The notes: generated from the letters alone by a model not told the origin. Counted from the stretch's first letter, positions 7,715-16,397 are shown. The stretch is DNA of 34,854 nucleotides from Prolixibacteraceae bacterium (GCA_029265875.1 JAJUGS010000008.1:1-34854), one strand, 5' to 3'. Numbers and translations: made by a program.

Positions 7715-8596
7715 ATGAAAGTTGCAGTTTTCGGGACCAAAGTCTCTTCTGAATTTTCTTCTGTTTTGCAGGAGTTTTTCAGGTTTTTCGAAATGAACAG
7801 CATCGGCCTGCAACTGTTTTATCCGTTTAAAGAGTTTTTAAAAAAAGAACTGCAACTCGATGCTTACCATACTTCCGTTTTCAGTTCGCATATCGATTTT
7901 GATCCCGATTGTAAATTTATCTTCAGCGTAGGCGGCGATGGCACTTTTCTGCACTCGGTTATGCATATCCGCAATTTCGATATTCCGGTGGTAGGTGTTA
8001 ACAGCGGAAGGTTGGGGTTTCTGGCCGATATTTCTGAAAACCAGATAAACGGTGCACTCTCGCAAATTTTCGAAGATAAGTTTTCGGTTCTTGAGCGATC
8101 AATGTTGCAGGTTGATTTTCGCGGTCATGAAAACCTCGATTTCAATTTTGCGCTCAATGAAATGACTGTTTTAAAGACCGATACTTCGTCGATGATCAAT
8201 ATCAGTGCTTATTTGGGTGATGAATTGCTGAATAATTACTGGGCCGATGGGTTAATTATTGCAACGCCAACCGGTTCAACCGCCTATTCTTTAAGTGTGG
8301 GCGGGCCGATTTTAACACCCGATTCAGCCAATTTTGTAATCACACCACTTGCCCCGCACAATTTAACTGTCAGGCCTCTTGTGGTTCCTGACAATTATGA
8401 AATTAAACTGAAAGTGGAAGGCAGAGGTTCGCATTACCTGACTTCGCTTGATTTCAGATCGGTGGCGGTTGAACTCAGTACCGAAATTAAGGTGAAGAAG
8501 GCGGATTTTAAGGTAAAAACCCTTCAGTTGAATGACCAGACTTTTTTCAGTACGCTGAGAAGCAAGCTGATGTGGGGGATTGACAGGAGAAACTGA
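7715..8596 (+). CDS. nadK: NAD kinase
   Basis: Phosphorylates NAD to NADP in the cytoplasm, the only known route to new NADP. The 293-residue length is typical. Key motifs are G-G-D-G-T with the catalytic Asp at about residue 75, N-E-M-T near 147-150 for NAD binding, and D-G-L-I-I-A-T-P-T-G-S-T-A-Y-S near 176-190. The start ATG is 8 bases after the CBS gene stop, so expression is likely shared. Nothing is missing or unusual in the protein. About 420 bases without a gene follow it. Confidence 0.97.
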   Translation: MKVAVFGTKVSSEFSSVLQEFFRFFEMNSIGLQLFYPFKEFLKKELQLDAYHTSVFSSHIDFDPDCKFIFSVGGDGTFLHSVMHIRNFDIPVVGVNSGRLGFLADISENQINGALSQIFEDKFSVLERSMLQVDFRGHENLDFNFALNEMTVLKTDTSSMINISAYLGDELLNNYWADGLIIATPTGSTAYSLSVGGPILTPDSANFVITPLAPHNLTVRPLVVPDNYEIKLKVEGRGSHYLTSLDFRSVAVELSTEIKVKKADFKVKTLQLNDQTFFSTLRSKLMWGIDRRN

Positions 8597-9014
8597 TTTA
8601 TTCGCCTGGTTTATTTTGCCGGTGTTTAGCAATCGTAAACAATCCCAATTCCAATACAGAAAACAGTGTTCTGCAAAACCTGAAAACCGCCGGATGTTCC
8701 AGAAATACAGAACATTTAAAAAATCAGACTGCTTAACAATTTTTATGGTTCTTTTGGGTTTTATAAGAACATTCGGGTATGTTATTTTCTGAATTATATT
8801 ACTTTTGTACCACTTTTAAGAGTTGTCGGAGAAGAAAAAGCTGATTTTAATTTATTGTGAATCAGTTATTTGGTTGGAATAATTTGTTGATAAAGTTTGT
8901 AAAAAAGCCATTCTGATAACGTTTTAAAAGGAATAAAAATCTGGTATAAATAAAGAAAGTTTAGAATTGTAATTGCCTGAAACAAAGTTTAAAACAACGA
9001 TTTTGAGTACCAAA
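8597..9014. other. 418-base intergenic region before the DUF6089-uppS-bamA cluster
   Basis: No convincing gene on either strand. A short frame from 8580 to 8792 has no family pattern and overlaps the nadK end. The region becomes AT-rich after 8740 and contains the -7-like TACTTTTG at 8800-8807, which probably drives the envelope cluster and would leave a leader of about 200 bases. I find no strong terminator hairpin behind nadK. Confidence 0.6.
8800..8807 (+). promoter_or_regulatory. Candidate -7 promoter element (TACTTTTG)
   Basis: TACTTTTG is a full match to the Bacteroidota TAnnTTTG consensus in AT-rich DNA upstream of the envelope cluster. The nearest downstream start is 9015, which implies an untranslated leader of about 200 bases. 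The -33 element is not clear. Confidence 0.4.
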
Positions 9015-9761
9015 ATGAAGAAAATATTGTTGTTGTCTGTGACCATAATAATGGTTGTTTCAGGTAAAGCACAGCGAACCGCCGATATTGGTATTTGGGG
9101 AGGCACTTCAACATATTTCGGCGATATTGACGGATCAAAAACCTTTGGAAAATTCAATCCTAATTTCGGGGCTTATTACAGGTATAATTTCAACTCGCGT
9201 GTTGCCATGCGTGCCATGTTATTAATGGGAAATTTTTCAGCAGAAGGCAATATCGAAAATGTTGCAACCGGTTTTTCCAAAACAGTTCAGGATTTGTCAG
9301 TTCAGGCCGAAATCAATTATCTGAAATATGTATTAGGAGGGAAAAACACCCCATTTACTTCCTATGTTACATTTGGTTTGGGGGTTGCCTATTTTGGTTA
9401 CCAGCTCAATCCGGCATTTATCGCATCATTCAATCCTGATCATAACAAAGGAAATGCTGCTGTTGATGAATCAGTGGTTACTGCTACTTTGCCTTTTGGA
9501 ATCGGGTTTAAATACACAATTGGTCAACGGCTCGGTATTGGCATTGAATACCAGATGAGAAAACTTTTCAGCGATAAACTCGATAATCTGGACGACCCGC
9601 TGGCATACATTACAACAGATACAAACACAGGTGGTGAAAAACAGGTGATTTATAATGATCCGTTGCACAATAATGATTGGACAAGTTATCTGGGACTACA
9701 TATCACCTATAAAATATACACAGGGAAAAGGGCTTGTGCAGCTTACGACAGTAAAAATTAA
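9015..9761 (+). CDS. DUF6089 family outer-membrane beta-barrel-like protein
   Basis: A 248-residue exported protein of unknown function. M-K-K-I-L-L-L-S-V-T-I-I-M-V-V-S-G-K-A-Q is a typical signal peptide with cleavage after K-A-Q. The mature part starts T-A-D-I-G-I-W-G-G-T-S-T-Y-F-G-D and continues in alternating amphipathic strands rich in Gly, Tyr and Asn (F-G-A-Y-Y-R-Y-N-F; L-G-I-G-I-E-Y-Q-M-R), as in small eight-stranded barrels. I take ATG 9015 because an upstream TTG frame would place 14 polar residues before the signal peptide. It lies two bases before uppS in what is probably an operon with uppS and bamA. That position is characteristic of Bacteroidota and suggests an envelope role, but no activity can be assigned. 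Confidence 0.85.
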   Translation: MKKILLLSVTIIMVVSGKAQRTADIGIWGGTSTYFGDIDGSKTFGKFNPNFGAYYRYNFNSRVAMRAMLLMGNFSAEGNIENVATGFSKTVQDLSVQAEINYLKYVLGGKNTPFTSYVTFGLGVAYFGYQLNPAFIASFNPDHNKGNAAVDESVVTATLPFGIGFKYTIGQRLGIGIEYQMRKLFSDKLDNLDDPLAYITTDTNTGGEKQVIYNDPLHNNDWTSYLGLHITYKIYTGKRACAAYDSKN

Positions 9762-9763
9762 CC

Positions 9764-10510
9764 ATGGATTCAATCAAAAACAAGCTTGATATTCAAAAAA
9801 TGCCTGAACATATAGCCATCATAATGGATGGAAATGGGCGATGGGCTGAAAAACACGGAAAGGCCAGAATTTTTGGTCATGAGAATGGTGTGGAAGCTGT
9901 TCGCTCGGTTGTTGAAGGTGCTGGCGAAGCGGGTATCAAACATCTTACTTTATATGCATTTTCAACAGAAAACTGGGAACGGCCAAAATCAGAGGTGGAT
10001 GCTTTAATGGAACTTCTGGTTCATTCCATCGAAAATGAATCAGAATTACTGATGGAAAAAAATGTCAGGCTTTCAGCCATTGGTAATCTTGCTAAAATGC
10101 CCTTGGGTGTCAAGGAGAAGCTGGATGGATGTATTGAAATGCTTCGTAAAAACACCGGTTTAAATCTTATTCTTGCCCTGAGTTACAGCTCAAAATGGGA
10201 AATTACAGAAGCCGTTAAGCGAATTGTAAATGAAGCCCTTGAAGGAAAATTACAACCAGAAATGATTAACGACACACTGTTCGGGCAATATCTGAACACG
10301 GCAGGAATTCCAGATCCGGAACTGTTGATACGTACCAGCGGTGAATACAGGATCAGCAATTTTCTGTTGTGGCAAATTGCTTATACCGAGTTTTATTTTA
10401 CCGATAAACTCTGGCCCGATTTCAGAAAGGAAGATTTATTTGAAGCCATAGCAGATTTTCAGTGCCGCGAACGAAGATTTGGCAAAACCAGCGAACAGTT
10501 GTCAATGTAA
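9764..10510 (+). CDS. uppS: Isoprenyl transferase (undecaprenyl diphosphate synthase)
   Basis: cis-Prenyltransferase that extends farnesyl diphosphate with isopentenyl units to make the C55 carrier lipid for peptidoglycan and surface polysaccharides. The hallmark I-A-I-I-M-D-G-N-G-R-W-A holds the catalytic Asp at residue 22. Y-A-F-S-T-E-N-W-x-R-P near residues 72-82 and P-D-P-E-L-L-I-R-T-S-G-E-x-R-I-S-N-F-L-L-W-Q near the C-terminus complete the family signature. The 248-residue length is normal. It starts two bases after the DUF6089 gene and ends 14 bases before my preferred bamA start, so the three genes are probably one transcript. Confidence 0.97.
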   Translation: MDSIKNKLDIQKMPEHIAIIMDGNGRWAEKHGKARIFGHENGVEAVRSVVEGAGEAGIKHLTLYAFSTENWERPKSEVDALMELLVHSIENESELLMEKNVRLSAIGNLAKMPLGVKEKLDGCIEMLRKNTGLNLILALSYSSKWEITEAVKRIVNEALEGKLQPEMINDTLFGQYLNTAGIPDPELLIRTSGEYRISNFLLWQIAYTEFYFTDKLWPDFRKEDLFEAIADFQCRERRFGKTSEQLSM

Positions 10511-10524
10511 AAAACATGTGCAGA

Positions 10525-13233
10525 ATGCAAAAACGACTAATTCTTCTGTTTTTCATAATTTTACTGGGGTCGCCTGCACTTTTTTCGCAGGAAGCCGACA
10601 GTACTAATTTTTCAATTTACTATTCAAGTCCGACAAAATACACGATTGCCGGTGTTGAAGTAACGGGGATCAGGTATCTTGATAAATCGGTTCTTATCCA
10701 GTTATCAGGTTTAAAAGTTGGGGCCGAAATTACTGTTCCGGGAGAAACTGTAACCAATGCCATTAAAAAACTCTGGCAACAGGGACTCTTTTCAGATGTA
10801 AAAATTACGGCCACAAAAATTGTAAATGGGAATATCTGGTTTGAAATTTATCTGCAGGAACGTCCGCGGCTTTCCGAGGTAAATTTCATGGGGGTTTCGA
10901 AGTCGGAAAAGGATGATATTACCGAGAAAGTACTTCTTTTAAAAGGAAGCCAGATTACTGATAACCAGGTGATCAATGCCCAAAGAATTATTAAGAACAT
11001 TTTTCTTGAAAAGGGATTCCTGAATACCGAAGTTAATATCGTACAACGCGACGACACCACCCAAACCAACTCACTGATTCTCGATATATATGTCGATAAA
11101 AAGGAAAAAGTGAAAGTCAACGATATTTTCTTTCATGGCAACAAAGAACTCAGTTACGTTTTGCTCGACCGGGCCATGAAAAAGACAAATGCAAAAGCAT
11201 TGCGTAATTTCTTTAAAACCAAGAAATTTTTGCAGGAAGAATATAAAAACGACAAGAAATTACTCATCGAGAAGTATAACGAAAAAGGATTTCGTGATGC
11301 GATTATTACACGGGATTCGGTGTACCAGGTAGTAGTTGGGCGAAAAGACAAACCCCGCGTAAACATTGATATTGATATTGACGAAGGAGACAAGTACTAT
11401 TTTGGAAACATCAATTGGGTGGGAAATACAATTTATCCGTCTGAATATCTGAGCAATGTACTGGGTATAAAAAAAGGCGATGTTTTTAACCAGAAAATTC
11501 TGGATAAAAGACTCTTTGACAATGATGAAGGATTAAATAACCTCTATCTTGATAAAGGGTATCTGTTTTTTAGTCTCGATCCGGTGGAAGTAAATGTGCA
11601 CAATGACTCTATCGATTTCGAAATGCGGATTTCAGAAGGGAAACAGGCAACCATAAACGAAGTAAGAATATCAGGAAATACAAAAACCCACGAACACGTT
11701 GCAAGGCGCGAATTATATACTTTCCCGGGTGATTTGTTCAGCAAATCTAACCTGATGCGTTCATACAGGGAGCTCGCGCAATTAGGGCATTTCGATCCGG
11801 AAGCAATTGTCCCCGATGTACAACCAAATCCGGAAAATGGGACAGTGGATATTGAGTATAAATTGCAGGAAAAGGCGAACGACCAGATTGAATTGTCAGG
11901 AGGCTGGGGTGCAGGGATGTTTGTTGGGTCAATTGGTTTGAAATTTGCCAACTTTTCGGTGCGGAACATTTTTAATAAAGAAGCCTGGAGGCCACTGCCA
12001 ACCGGGGATGGGCAAACCCTGGGGCTACGTTTTCAAACAAGCGGGAAATACTACCGGACCGTTAGTCTGTCATTTATCGAGCCCTGGCTGGGAGGCAAAA
12101 AACCAAACTCATTCTCGTTGTCACTCTCGCATTCACGTATCAATTACAGTGCAAACAAGTATTATCAGTCCTATAATCCTTATGGTTATGGAAGCTATGG
12201 TGGTTACAGCCCCTATGGGTATGGTGGTTATAGCCCCTATGGTTACGGTTATGGTTATGGTTATGGAGGGGGTTATGGATATGATCCTTATGGTTATGGT
12301 AGTTATTACCCGCAGTACCAGTATAATTACGATTCGGAAGATAACAATACCGTTAACGACCAGATTTGGGAGACTACTGCGCTATCACTCGGTTATGGCT
12401 ACCGTTTATCCTATCCTGATGACTATTTTACCATGTATCACGAGGTTTCATTTGAACACTACAACCTCCGGAACATGGGAAGTTATTTCTATTTCCTCGC
12501 CGACTCAACAGGGCAGGTGAATGGTACTTTTAATAACTTCAGTTTAAAAACGGTTTTCGGAAGAAGCTCAATCGACAACCCATTATATTCAAGGAGAGGA
12601 TCGAGTTTTTCACTTTCGCTGAAACTCACACCTCCTTATTCCTGGTTTAGCAATAAAGATTATTCCCCTTCTAATCCCGACATGACAAACAACGAACGCT
12701 TCAAATGGATTGAATATCATAAATGGCTGTTGAAGGGACAATTATTCAATCCGGTTTCGAAAAACGAAAAACTGGTATTGCGGACTGCATTCGAAATGGG
12801 ATTTCTCGGATATTACGATAAATACCGCAAATCGCCATTTGAAGGGTTTATCGTGGGTGGTTCGGGTATGTCGGGGTACAATATTTATGGTACCGATTAT
12901 GTGGCATTGCGTGGATACAAGGATTTCAGTTTAAGTCCGAACAACGGGTCGAATATGTACTCGAAATTTACGCTCGAAATGCGCTATCCGATTACTTTAA
13001 AACCAAGCGCCACGATTTATGCCCTGAGTTTCCTCGAAGCAGGAAATGCCGGCATGAGTTTTCAGAATTATGTTCCCTTTAAATTGCATCGTTCGGCTGG
13101 TGTCGGAGTTCGAATCTTCCTTCCGATGTTTGGTTTAATGGGTATCGACTGGGGCTATGGATTTGACGATGTGCCCGGTGTATCGGGTGCTGCCGGCAGT
13201 CAGTTCCACTTTGTGATCGGGCAGCAATTCTGA
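10525..13233 (+). CDS. bamA: Outer membrane protein assembly factor BamA
   Basis: Omp85-family core of the machinery that folds and inserts beta-barrel proteins into the outer membrane. A signal peptide (M-Q-K-R-L-I-L-L-F-F, cleaved around A-L-F-S-Q) is followed by about 400 residues of POTRA repeats (first one I-A-G-V-E-V-T-G-I-R-Y-L; last one I-N-E-V-R-I-S-G-N-T-K-T). A 16-strand barrel then ends in the aromatic-terminal beta-signal F-H-F-V-I-G-Q-Q-F. The total is about 902 residues. An in-frame ATG at 10516 would add M-C-R, and another at 10462 lies inside uppS; I prefer 10525 for the classical signal peptide. An unusual Tyr/Gly-rich stretch occupies about residues 550-610, within the barrel. 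The Skp/OmpH chaperone genes follow directly. Confidence 0.95.
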   Translation: MQKRLILLFFIILLGSPALFSQEADSTNFSIYYSSPTKYTIAGVEVTGIRYLDKSVLIQLSGLKVGAEITVPGETVTNAIKKLWQQGLFSDVKITATKIVNGNIWFEIYLQERPRLSEVNFMGVSKSEKDDITEKVLLLKGSQITDNQVINAQRIIKNIFLEKGFLNTEVNIVQRDDTTQTNSLILDIYVDKKEKVKVNDIFFHGNKELSYVLLDRAMKKTNAKALRNFFKTKKFLQEEYKNDKKLLIEKYNEKGFRDAIITRDSVYQVVVGRKDKPRVNIDIDIDEGDKYYFGNINWVGNTIYPSEYLSNVLGIKKGDVFNQKILDKRLFDNDEGLNNLYLDKGYLFFSLDPVEVNVHNDSIDFEMRISEGKQATINEVRISGNTKTHEHVARRELYTFPGDLFSKSNLMRSYRELAQLGHFDPEAIVPDVQPNPENGTVDIEYKLQEKANDQIELSGGWGAGMFVGSIGLKFANFSVRNIFNKEAWRPLPTGDGQTLGLRFQTSGKYYRTVSLSFIEPWLGGKKPNSFSLSLSHSRINYSANKYYQSYNPYGYGSYGGYSPYGYGGYSPYGYGYGYGYGGGYGYDPYGYGSYYPQYQYNYDSEDNNTVNDQIWETTALSLGYGYRLSYPDDYFTMYHEVSFEHYNLRNMGSYFYFLADSTGQVNGTFNNFSLKTVFGRSSIDNPLYSRRGSSFSLSLKLTPPYSWFSNKDYSPSNPDMTNNERFKWIEYHKWLLKGQLFNPVSKNEKLVLRTAFEMGFLGYYDKYRKSPFEGFIVGGSGMSGYNIYGTDYVALRGYKDFSLSPNNGSNMYSKFTLEMRYPITLKPSATIYALSFLEAGNAGMSFQNYVPFKLHRSAGVGVRIFLPMFGLMGIDWGYGFDDVPGVSGAAGSQFHFVIGQQF
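12166..12330 (+). repeat. Tyr-Gly-rich repeat inside the bamA coding region
   Basis: Alternating TAT/TAC and GGT/GGA codons encode repeated Y-G, S-P-Y-G-Y-G and G-G-Y units at about residues 548-602 of BamA. Ser, Pro, Asp and Asn are interspersed, and the block ends in Y-Y-P-Q-Y-Q-Y-N-Y. It follows a barrel strand (S-L-S-H-S-R-I-N-Y) and precedes another (T-A-L-S-L-G-Y-G-Y-R), so it should form a loop. The near-repetitive DNA makes it prone to slippage and length change. Confidence 0.85.
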
Positions 13234-13295
13234 TAACATCATTTGGCATAAAATATGATAATGTAAGGTATTATAAATTTAAAATGTGCGGAAAA

Positions 13296-13808
13296 ATGAA
13301 AAAGTTAGTTTTATTGACCCTGGCAGTTTTTGGATTTTCATGGATTTCTGTTGCCCAGAAAATGGCTTTTATCGATACCGAATATATCATGGAAAATATA
13401 CAGGCGTATAAAGCTGCACAAAACCAGCTCGACCAGCTTTCAGGTCAGTACCAGAAAGAACTTGAATCGATCCATGCCGAAATTGAACAGATGTACAAAG
13501 ATTTTCAGGCCGAAAGTGTTTTACTCTCTGAAGATATGAAACGCAAACGCGAAGACGTGATTGTAACCAAAGAAAAGGATTATAAACAACTCCAGAAAAA
13601 ATATTTTGGGCCCAACGGCGATCTTTTCAAAAAACGCCAGGGACTTATTAAACCTATTCAGGATGACGTGTTTAACGCGGTGCAGGAAATTGCTAATGAT
13701 GGAAGCTATTCCATTATTTTTGACAAAGCTGGTGGTACTACACTGTTTTTTACCAACCCGAAATTTGATTTAAGCGACCAGGTTTTACAAAAGCTCGGAT
13801 ATAAATAA
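13296..13808 (+). CDS. OmpH/Skp family periplasmic chaperone, copy 1
   Basis: Periplasmic chaperone of the Skp/OmpH family that holds unfolded outer-membrane proteins on the way to BamA. The signal peptide M-K-K-L-V-L-L-T-L-A-V-F-G-F-S-W-I-S-V-A ends before Q-K. The mature start M-A-F-I-D-T-E-Y-I-M-E-N-I is the family's first strand, followed by a long charged helical hairpin (about residues 40-110, likely coiled coil) and a returning beta strand with Y-S-I-I-F-D-K-A. The length is about 170 residues. ATG 13284 lies four codons upstream in frame; I choose 13296 for the M-K-K start. It sits 62 bases after bamA and 46 bases before a second copy. Confidence 0.9.
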   Translation: MKKLVLLTLAVFGFSWISVAQKMAFIDTEYIMENIQAYKAAQNQLDQLSGQYQKELESIHAEIEQMYKDFQAESVLLSEDMKRKREDVIVTKEKDYKQLQKKYFGPNGDLFKKRQGLIKPIQDDVFNAVQEIANDGSYSIIFDKAGGTTLFFTNPKFDLSDQVLQKLGYK

Positions 13809-13816
13809 TTAATAAT

Positions 13817-13824
13817 TATATTTG
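13817..13824 (+). promoter_or_regulatory. Candidate -7 promoter element (TATATTTG) between the two ompH genes
   Basis: TATATTTG fully matches TAnnTTTG and lies 30 bases before the start of the second Skp/OmpH gene, a spacing that would give a short leader of about 24 bases. It suggests that the second copy can be transcribed independently of bamA. The -33 element is not obvious. Confidence 0.45.
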
Positions 13825-13854
13825 TGACCAAAAATTAAAAACATTACACTGATT

Positions 13855-14361
13855 ATGAGAAATTTAGTAAAAGTTGCAGCGTTTATGTTTATCATTTTTA
13901 CTGCATCGGCAGTAAATGCGCAAACGCCAAAATTCGGACATATTGATTTGCAGGCTCTGATTCAGGTGATGCCTGAAAGGGCTAAAGCTGAAACCGAATT
14001 CAATAAATTCCAGGGAGACCTGGAAGATATTTTTGCTGATATGCAGAAAAACTACCAGGCAAAATTGACTGAACTGGAGCAAATGGGGGATTCAGCTTCT
14101 GAAATAAAAAGAAACGCAAAAATTGCCGAGTTACAAGACATGCAACAGCGGATTCAAAATTATCAGCAAACGGCACAAGGGCAGTTGCAACAGAAAAATG
14201 CTGAAATCATGAAACCAATTTATGATAAAGCACAAAACGCAATAGCTGAAGTAGCCAAGGAAAAAGGTTTGATCTATGTTTTTGAAGTTAATTCACTTCT
14301 TTACAAATCAACCGAAAGTATTGACATTTTGCCTTTGGTGAAAACAAAAATGGGCATCTGA
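13855..14361 (+). CDS. OmpH/Skp family periplasmic chaperone, copy 2
   Basis: Second Skp/OmpH-like chaperone of 168 residues. The signal peptide (M-R-N-L-V-K-V-A-A-F-M-F-I-I-F-T-A-S-A-V-N-A, cleaved before Q-T) precedes K-F-G-H-I-D-L-Q-A-L-I-Q-V-M-P-E, then a Gln- and Glu-rich helical hairpin (about residues 45-125, with Q-Q and L-Q-D-M-Q-Q-R-I-Q-N-Y-Q-Q runs) and a final strand L-I-Y-V-F-E-V. It shares architecture but little direct identity with copy 1, so the pair is an old duplication. A strong terminator follows 20 bases downstream, closing the uppS-bamA-ompH unit. Confidence 0.9.
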   Translation: MRNLVKVAAFMFIIFTASAVNAQTPKFGHIDLQALIQVMPERAKAETEFNKFQGDLEDIFADMQKNYQAKLTELEQMGDSASEIKRNAKIAELQDMQQRIQNYQQTAQGQLQQKNAEIMKPIYDKAQNAIAEVAKEKGLIYVFEVNSLLYKSTESIDILPLVKTKMGI

Positions 14362-14380
14362 TAAATCATGAAAATATTTA

Positions 14381-14418
14381 AAGGCCACCTGTTTATAACG
14401 GGTGGCCTTTTTTTTTTT
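14381..14418 (+). terminator. Rho-independent terminator after the bamA-ompH unit
   Basis: AAGGCCACC at 14381-14389 pairs perfectly with GGTGGCCTT at 14401-14409 around an 11-base loop, and an 11-T run (14408-14418) follows. This is the clearest terminator in the window, and it separates the envelope cluster from the glycogen synthase gene. Confidence 0.93.
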
Positions 14419-14501
14419 GACAAATGGTCTGAATTTATTGTCTGGTTTACGATTAAAAATCTATATTTAAAAATTTCGAAAAAGCAAAAAATTAATCAAA
14501 T

Positions 14502-16340
14502 ATGGAACCTGAAAAAGAACACGGTGAAATAGCCAAAACCATTATTCCACAAGATACTTTTTTGTTTGAGATAGCATGGGAAGTTTGTAACCAGGTTGGA
14601 GGGATTTATACCGTAATCCGTTCAAAAGTGCCCTCGGTGATTGACAAATGGGGGCATGAAAACTACTGCCTGATTGGGCCTTATTTTGCTGAACAGGCAG
14701 CAGCCCATTTTGACCCTGCCACCGATTTTTCATCGCCAATCGGTAAAGCGGTTTTGAAACTGCAGGAAAGAGGATTTGATGTTCATTACGGGCAATGGAT
14801 TGTTTCCGGACGGCCTCATGTAGTGCTTTTCAATCCATACTCGGTTTACGACAAACTGGGCGAAATAAAATACTATTTATGGAAAGAATTTAATATTTCG
14901 CTCCCCGGTGGTGATGAGTTGCTCGATAAAGTGGCCGCTTTCGGCTACCTCGTAAAGGAATTTTTTCATTATATCGCGGAGTTCGATTTGGGGCATCCGA
15001 ATATGATTGCCCACTTTCACGAATGGATGGCAGGCATTCCGATTCCGGCAATCAGAAAAGATAAGCTGAATATAAAAGTGGTTTTTACAACACACGCCAC
15101 CTTGCTGGGCCGATACCTGGCTATGAATGATCCGAAATTTTATGATCATCTGGCCTTTTATAACTGGGAAGCTGAAGCCACCAAATTTAATGTGAAACCC
15201 ATTGCCGAAATTGAAAGAGCCTCAGCACACGGAGCCCATATTTTTACAACAGTAAGCGAAATCACCGGGAATGAATGTACCCATCTCCTGGGGCGCACCC
15301 CCGACATGGTTTTGCCCAATGGGTTAAATATTGTTCGTTTCGAGGCATTGCACCAGATTCAGAACCAACATGTAAAAATCAAGGAACAAATTCACGATTT
15401 CGTCATGGGGCACTTTTTCCAGAGTTACCCCTTCGATCTGGATAAAACACTTTATTTCTTTACTTCCGGAAGATATGAATACCAGAATAAAGGTTATGAT
15501 GTGACACTTGAAGCCCTGGCACGCCTGAATTATAAAATGCAGGTTGCGAACATCGACACTACAGTGGTTACCTTTTTTGTTACAAAAAAGCCATTTTATA
15601 CCATCAATCCCGAAGTGTTGCAATCAAAAGCCCAAATTGAAGATGTTTGGCGGGTTTGTGAAGAAATTAAGGAACAAGTCGGTAAGCGCCTTTATACCAA
15701 TATAACCGCAGCCGAAGGGCCCTATTTATTCCCCGACCTCAGTAAAATGGTGGACGATTACCTTCGGTTAAAACTCAGAAGAAATATTCAAAGCTGGAAA
15801 ACCCATAAGTTGCCCAAGATAATTACTCACACTTTAAAAGATGATGGCAGCGACGAAATACTGCAATTCCTGAGAAATGCCAATCTGGTGAACAACCGAC
15901 ACGACAAGGTGAAAGTGGTGTATCATCCCGACTTTATTACTACCTCAAACCCCTTGTTCAGAATGGATTATACACAGTTTGTGCGGGGGTGCCACCTGGG
16001 TATTTTCCCCAGTATGTACGAACCCTGGGGGTACACTCCACTCGAATGTCTGGCCAGCGGAATCCCGTCAATTACCAGCGAAGTGGCTGGTTTTGGCGAT
16101 TATGTGGTCAACACAATTCCCGATCACGATGAAAAAGGATTGTACATTATCAATCGCAAAGGCCGCAATTTTTTCGATATTGCGGAAGACCTCGCCAACA
16201 TCATGTTCAAATTTGTACAGATGTCACGGCGCGACAGGATTGCGTTGCGGTATCGATGTGAAGAAGCATCGCTGCATTTCGATTGGTCGAACCTGGGAAA
16301 ATATTACGACAAAGCTTACAACGAAGTCGTGAAAAGATAA
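14502..16340 (+). CDS. Glycogen synthase, GT3 family
   Basis: Retaining glucosyltransferase that elongates glycogen. It belongs to GT3, the family of fungal and animal glycogen synthases, not to the GT5 GlgA of most bacteria; GT3 enzymes typically use UDP-glucose. It has the N-terminal E-V-C-N-Q-V-G-G-I-Y-T-V-I-R-S-K (residues 27-42, with the donor-binding Arg/Lys) and M-Y-E-P-W-G-Y-T-P-L-E near the C-terminus with Glu 507 and Glu 515. The 612-residue length is compact because the long regulatory tails of eukaryotic enzymes are absent. It has its own transcription unit after a strong terminator and is followed by an AT-rich hairpin and murI. GT3 enzymes are regular in Bacteroidota, so transfer need not be invoked. 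Confidence 0.93.
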   Translation: MEPEKEHGEIAKTIIPQDTFLFEIAWEVCNQVGGIYTVIRSKVPSVIDKWGHENYCLIGPYFAEQAAAHFDPATDFSSPIGKAVLKLQERGFDVHYGQWIVSGRPHVVLFNPYSVYDKLGEIKYYLWKEFNISLPGGDELLDKVAAFGYLVKEFFHYIAEFDLGHPNMIAHFHEWMAGIPIPAIRKDKLNIKVVFTTHATLLGRYLAMNDPKFYDHLAFYNWEAEATKFNVKPIAEIERASAHGAHIFTTVSEITGNECTHLLGRTPDMVLPNGLNIVRFEALHQIQNQHVKIKEQIHDFVMGHFFQSYPFDLDKTLYFFTSGRYEYQNKGYDVTLEALARLNYKMQVANIDTTVVTFFVTKKPFYTINPEVLQSKAQIEDVWRVCEEIKEQVGKRLYTNITAAEGPYLFPDLSKMVDDYLRLKLRRNIQSWKTHKLPKIITHTLKDDGSDEILQFLRNANLVNNRHDKVKVVYHPDFITTSNPLFRMDYTQFVRGCHLGIFPSMYEPWGYTPLECLASGIPSITSEVAGFGDYVVNTIPDHDEKGLYIINRKGRNFFDIAEDLANIMFKFVQMSRRDRIALRYRCEEASLHFDWSNLGKYYDKAYNEVVKR

Positions 16341-16359
16341 TTCAAAAAAATTGTCTTTT
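16332..16359 (+). terminator. AT-rich hairpin at the end of the glycogen synthase gene
   Basis: AAAAGATAATT (16332-16342) can pair with AATTGTCTTTT (16349-16359) over 11 bp, with one G-U wobble and a 6-base loop. The stem includes the stop codon and ends in TTTT. It is weak in GC, so termination would be partial, allowing some read-through into murI. Confidence 0.4.
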
Positions 16360-16397
16360 AAACATCAGGAATTTGTTTCGCATAAAATGATAGAAAA

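Noticed and set aside
8580-8792. 70-codon plus-strand frame after nadK
   Set aside because: It overlaps the nadK end, has no family-like pattern and a composition unlike the neighbouring proteins; more likely chance.
12181-12300. Regular DNA repetition considered as a CRISPR or satellite array
   Set aside because: Units are 6 to 30 bases, lack unique spacers and stay in frame in bamA; it is protein low complexity.
11945-12520. 191-codon alternative plus frame inside bamA
   Set aside because: Its Val/Met-rich middle is the Tyr/Gly repeat read in another phase; BamA strands continue on both sides in the true frame.
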